Source of the DNA: Planctomycetota bacterium
GTDB lineage: Bacteria > Planctomycetota > MHYJ01 > WSZJ01
DNA length: 64,000 nucleotides
Reading direction: 5' to 3'
NCBI GenBank assembly: GCA_016190145.1
Contig: JACPRD010000214.1
Span: forward strand, 53,306-117,305
In this document: piece by piece, positions 30,306 through 42,176 of the stretch
Layout: every line of letters begins with the position of its first letter
How positions within the stretch are numbered: the first letter of the stretch is position 1
The notes under the pieces: model-generated
Database searches by the model: none
What the model was told of the DNA's origin: nothing
Seen by the model: only the letters and a program-made list of their open reading frames with translations
Position numbers and translations under genes: made by a program

Positions 30306-30875
30306 CTAGCTCTTTTCGTCCTCGTGTCCGTCTTCGTCGTGACCTTCGTCGCCCTTGTGTTCCTTCTTGTCCCCGCCCTCGCACTTTCCTTCCTTCTTCT
30401 CCCCGCATCCGCCTTCCTTCGGCTCGCACTTCCCATCCGGACCCGCGCCCAGGCCCGGGCCTTCCTTCTTCTCATCGCCGCCCGGCCGCTTCACGTCGAC
30501 GCCTTCCTTCTTCCCTTCGCCCTTCCGGCGGATTTCGTCGCAGGCGTCCTTGCATTTCCGGCGGGCTTCCTCCTTGCACTTCTTGTGGCCGCCCTTTTCG
30601 CAGTCCTTGTGGCCCTCTTTCTTGCAGCGCTTGTAAGCTTCGCGCTGGCAGTCCGCGTGGCCTTCCTTCTCGCACTTGCGCCTGGCCTCCTCGAACTTCT
30701 TCTTCCACGCCAGTTCCTCAGCCTTGCGGCGGGCGGCTTCCTTCGCGTCGAGCTTCTCACCGCCGTCCGGCCTCTTCTCCTTGACCTCGGGTTTCTTGTC
30801 GCCGCCGTCTTCGGCGCGCGCGGTGGTGGCCAGGGCGAAGGTGGCGCCGATCAGAATTGCGAGCAGGCGTTTCAT
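30306..30875 (-). CDS. secreted Lys/Glu/Cys/His-rich low-complexity protein
   Basis: signal peptide MKRLLAILIGATFALATTARA, then a repetitive CEKEGHADC...CKKEGHKDCEKGGHKKCKEE region. Confidence 0.75.
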   Translation of the reverse strand: MKRLLAILIGATFALATTARAEDGGDKKPEVKEKRPDGGEKLDAKEAARRKAEELAWKKKFEEARRKCEKEGHADCQREAYKRCKKEGHKDCEKGGHKKCKEEARRKCKDACDEIRRKGEGKKEGVDVKRPGGDEKKEGPGLGAGPDGKCEPKEGGCGEKKEGKCEGGDKKEHKGDEGHDEDGHEDEKS

Positions 30876-31021
30876 GCGTATCCTCGCGAAAAGGTTCCTG
30901 TTTCCCCCCGCTCGGAGACTTCCCGTGCGGCTGAGAAAAGGACGGCGGCCGGGGCCTGGCGTTACAGGAGGTTGCCGAAATCCACAAACCTTTATATCAA
31001 AAGCGGTTGGGCCACAACAAA

Positions 31022-31050
31022 CCGGGCCCGGCGGATTCCGCCGGGCCCGG
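31022..31050. terminator. GC-rich hairpin, possible terminator
   Basis: ccgggcccggcggattccgccgggcccgg directly downstream of the 31072..31785 gene. Confidence 0.5.
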
Positions 31051-31071
31051 AAGGTGTCTCTCAGGCGGGAG

Positions 31072-31785
31072 CTAGCTGCCCTTCTTCCCTCCGCCCCTCT
31101 CGTCGTCGTCGTGCCCGTCATCGTCGTGGCCCGGATCGGCACCGTGGCCGCCCTTGCCCTTGCCGGGATTGTCTTCGTCATCGTGATCGTCGTTGTTCCC
31201 GTGGCCGCGGTTGCCTTTCGGCCCCTTGCCCCGGCCGCGGTCGCCGTCCGATCCGCCGTCGCGGTCGCCACCTTCGTGCGCGCCGCCGTCACGGTCGTCG
31301 CCATCGTGGTCGTGCCCGTCGCCGTCATGGTCGCCGCCGCACTTGTGCCCGCCTCTCCGGTCCTTCGGCGGCATCGGGGGCTTCGGCGGACGCGGATGAT
31401 CCCCGCCAGCGCCATCCTTCGGCGGACGCGGATGCTCGCCGTCGCACTTCCCTTCCCCATCCTTGGGCGGCGGGGGCCGACGGCCCGGACCGCACTTGTC
31501 ATCCTTCGGCGGCGGAGGCGGCTTGCGCCCCGGACCGCACTTGTCATCCTTCGGCGGCGGAGGCGGCTTGTGGCCCGGACCGCACTTGTCCTTGTCCTTG
31601 TGCTTCTCCTTGTCATGGTCCCCACCCGCATCCTTCGGCGGAGCCTTCTTGTCACGCGCCCCAGGCGGCGGCTTTCCAGGTCCCTTGCCAGGCTTCCCAC
31701 CGTCCCCGCACGGCTTGCCATCCGCGGAAGCGATTCCCGCGGCGAGCACAGCGGCGGCGACGGCCATTCCCAGGATGCGGCTCAT
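31072..31785 (-). CDS. secreted Pro/Gly/Asp/His-rich repeat protein
   Basis: signal peptide; 15-aa repeats DDKCGPGxKPPPPPK; His/Asp-rich tail. Confidence 0.75.
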   Translation of the reverse strand: MSRILGMAVAAAVLAAGIASADGKPCGDGGKPGKGPGKPPPGARDKKAPPKDAGGDHDKEKHKDKDKCGPGHKPPPPPKDDKCGPGRKPPPPPKDDKCGPGRRPPPPKDGEGKCDGEHPRPPKDGAGGDHPRPPKPPMPPKDRRGGHKCGGDHDGDGHDHDGDDRDGGAHEGGDRDGGSDGDRGRGKGPKGNRGHGNNDDHDDEDNPGKGKGGHGADPGHDDDGHDDDERGGGKKGS

Positions 31786-31904
31786 TTCGATCTCCCGAAG
31801 ATTGTGGGCGATTCTCGCCCCCCGATTAAACCAACCCGGAGACCTGCAAAAAATTGTAAAAATCTCAGAAAATCGTCAAGAAATGCTCAAAGAGTAAAAC
31901 GATC

Positions 31905-33169
31905 TCATTCCAGCGTTTTCAGCAGACGGGCCGCTTCCTCCGCCTCCGGCGTCCCGGGATGCCCGTCGATCACCTTCTGAAGCCACGTCCGCGCGTTCTC
32001 AGGCTTCTTGTTCTCGATCAGCATCCGCGCCCGCTCGATCCAGCCGCGGGCCTGCCGCCGCGCCTCCGCCTTCTTGACGATGTCCGGCCACTCCGCACTT
32101 CCCGTCAGCTCGTCGATCCGCGCCTGCGCCTTCCGCGCGCATTCCGTCCCCGCATGCCGCGCCACCACCTCGCGATATACCTCCACCGCCTCAGGCATGT
32201 CCCGTGCCTCCGTCTCCTGCGCCTTCTCGAACAGCGGCGTCGCCTTCGCCTCCAGCCGCCGCGCCTCCGCCTCCTTCTCCGCCTTCTCCACGTTCGTGTC
32301 GAGAATCAGCCCGAACGTCGCCACGAAGTAGATCCGCCGGATGTGGAATCCGCCCTCGTTCGCCTCGTATTTCTGCACGCCGACGCCGAGGAGGTTCACG
32401 TACTTATTGATGAAGGGCGCCCGGTGCCCCGGCTGCCGAGCCAGGCGTCCACGGCGGCCTGGGGGTTGTTGTCGTACGCGAGATCCTCGCCCACGAAAAT
32501 CACCCCGTCCGGCCGCGCCTCATACTTCCGGTCAGGCAGCCCCCACGTCACGTTCTTCCACCCATACTTCACCTTCGCCCGCGCCGCCATGTCCCCCGCT
32601 TTCGGCGACAGGTGCGCGAAGTACCGGTTCTCGATCATGTCCGCACAGTGGTCGCGGCCGATCGCCGCCAGCCGCTCCTCCCACTGCAGTTCCGACAGGC
32701 CACGCCCTTTGCGGAACGCGTTGATCCGGTCGAAGACGTCCCGCTCGATCTCCCCCGCCGGCCGCCGGTCCCACTCGTAGTTCGGCTCGGGCTCCACTTC
32801 CTTCGGCACGCCCGCATAAATGTTGAAGATCGCCCCTACCGCCGGCCCCAGGTCCCCCTGCACCATGAACTCCACGTCGTACCGGCCTTTCCCCTTGTCG
32901 AACACCAGCCGCTGCGCGAACTTCCCGCCCGTGATCTCCGCGTCGTGCAGCTCCTTGGTCGTGCCGTCGGGAAGCGTGATCGCGCACCAGCCGTACTTCC
33001 ACTTTCCCTGCGGCACGCCGCGGATGGTGAGCGCTGCGCCTTCCTCGATTTCGCGCGGGAAGTCCTCGATGCGGACGCGGTCTTTGTAGTACGTCTCTCC
33101 TGCCGGCGCGGGAAGCGCGGCGAGCGCGAGGAGGAAAAGGACGTTACAGGTCGCGATCTTTTTTGACAT
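31905..33169 (-). pseudogene. CAP/SCP-domain protein gene with a single-base frameshift
   Basis: frame 1 ends ...AVDAWLGSRGTGRPSSIST*. Restoring one C near 32431 gives AVDAWLGSPGHRAPFINKYVNLLGVGVQKYEANEGGFHIRRIYFVATFG, which continues into ORF 31905..32399. Confidence 0.85.
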
Positions 33170-33849
33170 CAGGCCTTTCGTGACAGGGCGTGGCGGAAGA
33201 TGGTCCACAGGATCTTATACCCAGCACGTACCGTGCCGGAAACGGTCCCCGTGATTTTCGAGACGCCGACGCGCCGGCGGTAGCTCACGGGGACCTCGCA
33301 GACGCGCAGCCCGTGCCGGAGCGCCCGGATCTGCATCTCCACCGTCCACCCGAAATTCCGGTCGCGCATGCCGAGTTTTTTCAGCGATTCGAACCGGATC
33401 GCGCGGAACGGGCCCAGGTCCGTGTAGCGGTGCCCGTAAATCAGCCTCATCAGGAAGCACGCGAGCGCGTTTCCGAACCGCGCCTGCGGCAGGAGCGCAC
33501 CTGCCTCGCGCTCCCCCAGCGCGCGCGACCCGATCACCATGTCCGCCCGCCCGGCCTCGATCGGCTCCACCAGCCGCGGCAGCTCGTCGGGATGGTCGCT
33601 GAAATCCGCGTCCACGAAAACGACCACCTCGGGCTCACGAAGCGCCGCAATCCCCGCCAGGCACGCGCTTCCGTACCCGCGCCGCGGCTCCGACACAACC
33701 CGCGCGCCGCCCGCGACCGCGACCTCCGCCGTGCGATCCTTCGACCCGTTGTCCACGACCACGACGTCGTCGACTTTGGGAAGCGCCGCGAGCACGAGCG
33801 GCAGGCTTTTCTCCTCGTTCAGCGCAGGGATCACGACCGCGACCCTCAT
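33169..33849 (-). CDS. family 2 glycosyltransferase
   Basis: VVIPALNEEKSLPLVLAALPKVDDVVVVDNGSKDRTAEVA...VDADFSDHPDELPRL. Confidence 0.9.
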   Translation of the reverse strand: MRVAVVIPALNEEKSLPLVLAALPKVDDVVVVDNGSKDRTAEVAVAGGARVVSEPRRGYGSACLAGIAALREPEVVVFVDADFSDHPDELPRLVEPIEAGRADMVIGSRALGEREAGALLPQARFGNALACFLMRLIYGHRYTDLGPFRAIRFESLKKLGMRDRNFGWTVEMQIRALRHGLRVCEVPVSYRRRVGVSKITGTVSGTVRAGYKILWTIFRHALSRKA

Positions 33850-34442
33850 CGGCCGCGCTTCCAGCGCTCGAAGTCCGCCTTCGTGTCGACGTCGTACCAC
33901 CCGGGCAGGAGCGAGATCTTGAGTCCTTTCGCGCGTTCGAGCGTCGCAGCCATGACGCCCGGGGTCGACCAGGGGATGTCGCGGAAGATTTCGGGAAGCG
34001 GCTCCCGCATGCCGACGAGCACGTATCCTCCATCCTCCGCGGGGCCGAGGACGAGGTCGTGCGTCTCGATGTCCGCGAACGCGCGTTCGAGGTGGGCATC
34101 GGGAAGGTCGGGCGCGTCCGTCCCGATGAGCACCGCCGGAGCCGCCCGCCGGAACGCGCGGAGCATGCGCTCGCCGAGGTCGCCCTCGCCCTGGTCGAGG
34201 AACGCGCTCCACCGCGGAAAGTACGCCGCGAGATCGTTGACCGACCCTTCCGGCGTGCCGAAGACCATGAGCCCGCGCAGTTCCCCCTGCGGGCACACCC
34301 GCGCGCACTGCGCCGACACGGCGCGCAGGCAATCGCGGTACGCCGCGAGCGCCGCTTCGGGGCCGATCTCCGCCGCGAGCCGCGTCTTCACTTTCCCCCG
34401 TTCGGGTCGACGCGCGAACACGCAGAGGGAGGCGGGCGTCAT
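33846..34442 (-). CDS. DUF2064-like nucleotidyl/glycosyltransferase
   Basis: LCVFARRPERGKVKTRLAAEIG; IGTDAPDLPDAHLERAF; LGPAEDGGYVLVGM. Confidence 0.85.
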   Translation of the reverse strand: MTPASLCVFARRPERGKVKTRLAAEIGPEAALAAYRDCLRAVSAQCARVCPQGELRGLMVFGTPEGSVNDLAAYFPRWSAFLDQGEGDLGERMLRAFRRAAPAVLIGTDAPDLPDAHLERAFADIETHDLVLGPAEDGGYVLVGMREPLPEIFRDIPWSTPGVMAATLERAKGLKISLLPGWYDVDTKADFERWKRGR

Positions 34443-34461
34443 GGGCCGACAGTATAGCGGC

Positions 34462-34661
34462 GGGGGGCGGAAGGACGGGGCGGAAGGGCGGAAGTGCAGG
34501 GCGGAAGGGCGACAGGGCGCAAGGGCGGAAGGGAAGACCTGCGAATCGAATGACTCACACCGGTCCGGGTCGCCCTGAGCCAGGAGGAAGGCACTGTCCT
34601 GCACTCCGCCCTTCCGCCCTCCAGCCCTTCCGCCCTGCCCTTAGCCCTCTCGCCCTCCGGT
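34462..34661. repeat. octad (GGGCGGAA) inverted repeat
   Basis: left arm gggcggaagggcggaagtgcagggcggaagggcgacagggcgcaagggcgg; right arm ccgcccttccgccctccagcccttccgccctgcccttagccctctcgccct. Confidence 0.85.
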
Positions 34662-34709
34662 CCACCGCTCGCATATAATCAACTCCGATCTCCAATCGAG
34701 GCTCAGCCC

Positions 34710-34937
34710 ATGTCCTCCAGTTCCTCCGGCGCCAGCCGCATCCGCTGGTTCCTGTTCGGCGTGATCGCCGCCGCCGTCGCGGGCGCGTTCCTCGTCCCGG
34801 TGCGCGACTGCAAGAGCTGCATCGGCACGGGCGGCCTGAAGATCGGGACGGCCGTGGATCTCTCGTGCAAGAAGTGTGGCGGCGACGGCAAGCAGACCGT
34901 CTTCGACATCGTGAGGGCAGCGATCAAGGGCAATTAG
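34710..34937 (+). CDS. small membrane-anchored CxxCxGxG (DnaJ zinc-finger-like) protein
   Basis: one TM segment followed by CKSCIGTGG...CKKCGGDGK. Confidence 0.65.
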   Translation: MSSSSSGASRIRWFLFGVIAAAVAGAFLVPVRDCKSCIGTGGLKIGTAVDLSCKKCGGDGKQTVFDIVRAAIKGN

Positions 34938-35251
34938 GCAGGAGGCGGGATTGCGGGAAGGAAGTCAGCGACTCCCCTTACCGCCGGGATACCCGGCAGG
35001 CTGGCCCATCGTTTCCCCCGCAACCCGCACGAAACTGCGTTGGGCGCTGGCGCTAGCCGTCGTCGCGCTGGCGCGTCTATGGCCGCCCACACCGGACCAA
35101 GCTGTTCCGATGGAGATTTGCGAGATCCGCACTCCACAGTTCCTTCCACCTAGAGCCAGCGCTGGAATGGACACTCTGGAAACTCACGAGCCGACCTTAG
35201 CGCGAAACGAGTAACGAGGAACGAAGCACGCGCCGCGCATCCGGCGCCGCC

Positions 35252-36718
35252 CTACTTCCCCTGCGCGGTGACATATTCCAGCAGCGTCCTGACCGCGAAC
35301 CCCACCCCTCCCGGCGGGCAGAACGGCAGCCCCTTCTCCGAAAACGCCGGCCCCGCGATGTCGAGATGGGCCCACGGCTGCTCTCCCGCCCACTCCTGCA
35401 GGAACAGCGCCCCCTGGATCGCGCCGCCCCAGCGGCCGCCGCTGTTCTTGATGTCGGCGATCTCGGATTTCAGCAGTTCGCGGTACTCGGGCACGATCGG
35501 CATCCGCCAGAACCTCTCGCCCGCGCGCTTCGAGGCCGCCTCGATCCCGGCCGCGAGGTTGTCGTCGTTCGAGAAGAGGCCCGCCACCTGGTCGCCCAGC
35601 GCCACGACGCACGCGCCGGTCAGCGTCGCCAGGTCGAGGATCTCGTCGGGCTTGTCCTCGCGCGCGATCGTGAGCGCGTCGGCGAGCACCACGCGCCCCT
35701 CGGCGTCCGTGTTGTTCACCTCGATCGTGCGTCCGCTCGCGGTGCGCAGCACGTCGCCGGTCTTGACTGCGCTGCCGCCCGTCATGTTCTCGGCCGCAGG
35801 GATGTAGCCGTAGACCGTGCACTCCGGCTTGAGCTCGGAAATCACGCTGAACATCCCCAGCACCGCCGCCGCCCCGGACATGTCGCACTTCATCGTCCCC
35901 ATCCCGTCCGCAGGCTTGATGCACAGGCCGCCCGAGTCGAACGTGATTCCCTTGCCGCAGACCGCGATCTTCTTCGCCCCTTTCTTCCCCTCCCATTTCA
36001 GCATGATGAACTGGTAGGGCTCGTCGCTTCCCTTCCCGATCCCGATCAGCCCGCCCATCGCCTTCTTCTCGATTTCCTTCGGGCCCCAGACGGTCACCTT
36101 GACGTTGGCCCCCGCGAGCTTGCGCGCCGTTTCCGCCAGGTGTCGCGGCGCGCAGTCGCCGGCGGGCGTATTCACGAGGTCGCGCGCCAGGATCGTGCCG
36201 CGCGCGTAGATCTCCGCCGTCTTGAGCGCCCGGTCCGGCGCCCCCAGCACCTCCACCCCGTCGAACGCGCGCGCATGCTCCTTTGACTGCCGGTACTTGT
36301 CGAACTCGTACGAGCCCAGGAGGATTCCCAGCGCCACCGACTGCGCGTTGCGCTCCTCGCCAAGTTTGCCGGGGGCGGGAAGCGTGCACACGACGCGGGT
36401 CGCGCCGATTTCCTTCGCCTTCTTCGCGGCCGCGCCCGCCGAGCGGATCGTGATGTCCACGTCGCGTGCCGCGGCCCTGCCGAGACCCGCGACCAGGACC
36501 CGTTCCGCGTGGGAGTCGCCGGCGTGCCACACGAACGTCTGCCCGACGCGGCCGCGGAAGTTTTCTTTTTCAAGCGCGGCGGCGAGGCGGCGCGAGGCGT
36601 CGCCGGAGAGGGAGTCCCATTTATGGAGGGGGCGGGCGTCCTTGGAAGCGGGTTCTTCGGCGAAGACGATGAGGACGTCGGTGCGGTCGAGTTTGCGGGC
36701 GGAGGTGAGTCGGATCAT
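35252..36718 (-). CDS. pepA: leucyl aminopeptidase
   Basis: GKGITFDSGGLCIKPADGMGTMKCDMSGAAAV; NNTDAEGRVVLADAL. Confidence 0.97.
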   Translation of the reverse strand: MIRLTSARKLDRTDVLIVFAEEPASKDARPLHKWDSLSGDASRRLAAALEKENFRGRVGQTFVWHAGDSHAERVLVAGLGRAAARDVDITIRSAGAAAKKAKEIGATRVVCTLPAPGKLGEERNAQSVALGILLGSYEFDKYRQSKEHARAFDGVEVLGAPDRALKTAEIYARGTILARDLVNTPAGDCAPRHLAETARKLAGANVKVTVWGPKEIEKKAMGGLIGIGKGSDEPYQFIMLKWEGKKGAKKIAVCGKGITFDSGGLCIKPADGMGTMKCDMSGAAAVLGMFSVISELKPECTVYGYIPAAENMTGGSAVKTGDVLRTASGRTIEVNNTDAEGRVVLADALTIAREDKPDEILDLATLTGACVVALGDQVAGLFSNDDNLAAGIEAASKRAGERFWRMPIVPEYRELLKSEIADIKNSGGRWGGAIQGALFLQEWAGEQPWAHLDIAGPAFSEKGLPFCPPGGVGFAVRTLLEYVTAQGK

Positions 36719-37013
36719 GCAGGTCTCCTGCGAATGGGGGTGAGGTCGGCGGGATATTACTGGGATGGGTTGCGGGCTGTCCAGAATCCGGCGCAATGAT
36801 GCGCGCCGGATGCAGGATTCGCTGCGATGTAACTATTTATCGCATATATGCTTACGTAGAGATAATTCAGCCCAAGCAGCCTCGTTTCCTCCCGGGCTTC
36901 CTTCCGGTCTGCACCGGCCCGGTCGGCCTTCCCCAAGGGGAACCCGGGGATTGAGCGCAGGTGAAGCAACTTGCGTCTCACCCTGTCTTGCAGGAGAATA
37001 TGAAACCGTCGAG

Positions 37014-37256
37014 ATGAAAAAGACACGCCAACTTTTTACCGTCACGGATGGCCGCTTGGTTCTCGAATTGGAACCCGCTGAGGAGGGCGGCTACGTCGTC
37101 ACATCTCCCATCAATCCCGAGTTGATTACGGAAGCAGAATCCGTTGAAGAGGCATTCGAAATGGCGCGGGACGCGTTGCAGGCGCTCGCCCAGTCGCGGG
37201 CCAAGCTGATACGATCAAGACAAAAACCTGGTCGCGGCGGTCGCGCCCGGGTTTGA
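37014..37256 (+). CDS. hicB: HicB-family antitoxin
   Basis: LVLELEPAEEGGYVVTSPINPELITEAESVEEAFEMARDAL; overlaps hicA by 4 nt. Confidence 0.8.
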   Translation: MKKTRQLFTVTDGRLVLELEPAEEGGYVVTSPINPELITEAESVEEAFEMARDALQALAQSRAKLIRSRQKPGRGGRARV

Positions 37257-37441
37257 AGAAGCGCGACTTGGAGCGTCATCTCCGGCAGCACTGTTGCCGA
37301 CTGCACCATCAGGGTGGCCATCACGAGATCTGGGTGAACATCCTGTCCGATGCGCAGGCTCCCGTACCCAGGCATCGCTCGATCAAGCGGCGAACGGTTG
37401 TGAGCATTTGCCTGCAACTCGGTGTGCCTTCTCCCTGGTAA
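37253..37441 (+). CDS. hicA: HicA-family mRNA interferase toxin
   Basis: MKKRDLERHLRQHCCRLHHQGGHHEIWVNILSDAQAPVPRHRSIKRRTVVSICLQLG. Confidence 0.85.
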   Translation: MKKRDLERHLRQHCCRLHHQGGHHEIWVNILSDAQAPVPRHRSIKRRTVVSICLQLGVPSPW

Positions 37442-37496
37442 CCGATGGCCCTGGCCCGAGGCTCGATCGCGCTCCGCCGATCCCCTCCCCCCGCGC

Positions 37497-37529
37497 GAAA
37501 CGAGAAACGAAGAACGAGAAACGAGGAAC
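37497..37529. repeat. heptad (GTTYCTC) repeat, copy B3
   Basis: gaaacgagaaacgaagaacgagaaacgaggaac. Confidence 0.9.
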
Positions 37530-37538
37530 CCCCTTCCC

Positions 37539-39881
<2,343 letters not shown>

Positions 39882-40106
39882 GGCGGCCATGGTATCCAGA
39901 CTGGCGGAATTCTGCCCCTTCAACGGACCGGCACGACCCGCGCTTCCCGAAACTTACGTCGCGCGTCCGAAATGCTGTTGAGAGCGGGGGTTTCGTCGAA
40001 TTACGGCATGTACCCTGGGGGTGGCTCCGGCCCCGGTTATTCTCAGAATCCTTCGCCCCCCAATGACTTGCGAAAAGTCAGCACTGGCGGGGCTTCCGGA
40101 ATGCGC

Positions 40107-40135
40107 TTGACTTACGCTCACCCTCGCCGTATGGT
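40107..40135 (+). promoter_or_regulatory. sigma70-like promoter upstream of the HU gene
   Basis: TTGACT, 17 nt spacer, TATGGT. Confidence 0.6.
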
Positions 40136-40194
40136 CAGAGTATCCACATAACTCTTTTCTGACCTAAACCTTACAGAGAGCGGGAGAGCAAGCC

Positions 40195-40482
40195 ATGGAG
40201 GGGACACCCGTGACGAAGAAGGACATCGTCAAAACCCTCGCGGAAAGATTCGGCCTCTCCCAAGTGGACGCCAAGAAGGTCGTCCAGGGGACCTTCGACG
40301 CCATCGTCGAAACGCTCGTCGGCAACGGCCGCATCGAACTCCGGAATTTCGGCGTCTTCGAAGTCAAAGTCCGCAAGCCCCGGAAAGCCAGGAATCCCAG
40401 GACGGGGGAAGAGGTCTTCGTGGCGGAAAAGCGGGTCGTGACCTTCAAGCCCGGGCGGCTGATGGAAGAGAAGATCAAATAG
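40195..40482 (+). CDS. hup: HU-family DNA-binding protein
   Basis: [66 protein letters not shown]. Confidence 0.95.
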   Translation: MEGTPVTKKDIVKTLAERFGLSQVDAKKVVQGTFDAIVETLVGNGRIELRNFGVFEVKVRKPRKARNPRTGEEVFVAEKRVVTFKPGRLMEEKIK

Positions 40483-40489
40483 GGAGTGG

Positions 40490-41356
40490 CTACTCCCCGA
40501 CGCCGCAGCTGTAGATTCTCCTGACAAACATGGGCCGGTCCTTGGGCAACCCGGCCGCCCGCGCTTCCTTCAGCCGCTCGATCAACGGCAACCCGGACCC
40601 TGCTTCGATTACCGTCCCGGAAAACCGCAGCACGCCGTACTTCTGGAGGACAAGCATCGCCCGCAGGACCTCCCGCGCGTCCGACTCGCTTGCAATCTCC
40701 TTCAGCGATTTCCGCCCGTCGCAAAGACGCAGCGTCGCGACGGCGGTGGCGTCGCAATCGACGAGTCGATAGAAATGCGAGTCCGCGTTTTCGACCTTGA
40801 ACATGAGTTCGCCGTCTCGCGGCGTAACGCCACGGCCTCCGCCCGCAATCTTGCGGGCGTCCTTCCCGACTTCCGACTCGCTCTGCGACCACTCCACGCG
40901 CCCCCAGTCTCCGAGCCACGCTTCTTCGCCAGGCAGGCTCATTTCCACCGGGACCGGGAGAGCCGGGTCCGACTGGAGGACCGGGTATCGTCCCTCGAAC
41001 CATCGTGCGATCGTGACCGACTGGCGGGTCCAGTACACCTCCAGCAGCGCGTCCGCGCGCACGCTCTCCAGGCAACCGATGAGGCCGTCGTTGAGGACCG
41101 TGGTGACGCGCGCCGCGATTTCCGCATCCGGGTTCTTTGCGCCCTCCGCGAGCAGGTCTTTTCTCTCCGGTCCGACCTCCATCAGCCGGGCCTGAGCGCG
41201 ATCCCGGATCGCGGGGTCTTCGGCGCCAAGATCGAGAATCCACTGCCGGATGTCCTCGGGTCCCGGCGCGGCGGCTTCCTCTGCAAACAAGGCGGTCCCC
41301 AGGAAGCCGGCGAGGACGAGGGCTCGAGCGACGGTCCTAGCCGGGAGACAGCCCAA
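40490..41356 (-). CDS. secreted protein with PqqD/winged-helix-like C-terminal segment
   Basis: TTG start gives a signal peptide MGCLPARTVARALVLAGFLGTALFAEE; LRLCDGRKSLKEIASESDAREVLRAMLVLQKYGVLRFSG. Confidence 0.6.
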   Translation of the reverse strand: MGCLPARTVARALVLAGFLGTALFAEEAAAPGPEDIRQWILDLGAEDPAIRDRAQARLMEVGPERKDLLAEGAKNPDAEIAARVTTVLNDGLIGCLESVRADALLEVYWTRQSVTIARWFEGRYPVLQSDPALPVPVEMSLPGEEAWLGDWGRVEWSQSESEVGKDARKIAGGGRGVTPRDGELMFKVENADSHFYRLVDCDATAVATLRLCDGRKSLKEIASESDAREVLRAMLVLQKYGVLRFSGTVIEAGSGLPLIERLKEARAAGLPKDRPMFVRRIYSCGVGE

Positions 41357-42176
41357 GCGCCACCTCGATCGTATGAATCCCTGGTTTCGCCCGCGCGAGC
41401 CACGCAGCCGCCCGCACGGCGCCGCGCGCGAACGTGTCGCGCGTGCTCGCGCGGTGCGTGATCTCGATGCGCTCGCCGAGGCCGGCGAACCAGACCGTGT
41501 GCTCGCCGACGACGTCCCCCGCGCGCACCGCGTGCATTCCGATCTCCGTCGGCGTCCGAGCGCCCACGTCGCCCCGCCTGCCGTCTCGCCGCTCCTTCTC
41601 AAAATCCCGGCCGAGCGCCCCCGCGACGCGCTGCGCGAGCGTCAGCGCCGTCCCCGACGGCGCGTCCTTCTTCAACCGATGGTGCGCCTCCACGATCTCC
41701 ACGTCGTACGCGTCCCCCAGCACCTTCGCCGCCTCCGCCGCAAGCCGGAACATGAGATTTGCGCCCAGCGAAACGTTCGACGTCACACACACCGGAATCC
41801 GCTTCCCCGCCCCTTCGATCGCCTTGCGCGACTCGGGCTTGAGCGCCGTCGTGCCCACCAGAAGCGCCGTCCCGAGCTTCGCGCACTCCGCCGCGCGCGC
41901 CTCCGCGGCCTCGGCGCTCGAGAAGTCGATCAGCACGTCCGCCTTCCGCGTCAGCCCCGTTTCGAGCTTCACGCCCACCGGCCGCCCGCCCAGCGCCTCC
42001 CCCACGTCCCGCCCGATCGCCGGATGCCCCGCGCGCTCGATCGCCGACACGAGACGCATCCCGCCCTCCCCCGCGAGCACCGCGAGGATCCGCTCCCCCA
42101 TCTTCCCGCACGCCCCCGAAACCGCCACGCCGATGACCGGGGAGGCGGCCGCCTTACTCGCCTTTCCGCTCGCCAC
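41337..42176 (-). CDS. dapB: 4-hydroxy-tetrahydrodipicolinate reductase
   Basis: VAVSGACGKMGERI; VEAHHRLKKDAPSGTAL. Confidence 0.96.
   Translation of the reverse strand: MASGKASKAAASPVIGVAVSGACGKMGERILAVLAGEGGMRLVSAIERAGHPAIGRDVGEALGGRPVGVKLETGLTRKADVLIDFSSAEAAEARAAECAKLGTALLVGTTALKPESRKAIEGAGKRIPVCVTSNVSLGANLMFRLAAEAAKVLGDAYDVEIVEAHHRLKKDAPSGTALTLAQRVAGALGRDFEKERRDGRRGDVGARTPTEIGMHAVRAGDVVGEHTVWFAGLGERIEITHRASTRDTFARGAVRAAAWLARAKPGIHTIEVALGLSPG

Noticed and set aside
31467-31600. 45-nt tandem repeat as an intergenic minisatellite
   Set aside because: Period is a multiple of three and encodes DDKCGPGxKPPPPPK units of the 31072..31785 protein.
30324-31980. Plus-strand hydrophobic ORFs (501 and 434 aa) opposite the low-complexity secreted genes
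   Set aside because: Antisense shadow of repetitive GC-rich coding; the minus strand has signal peptides and downstream hairpins.
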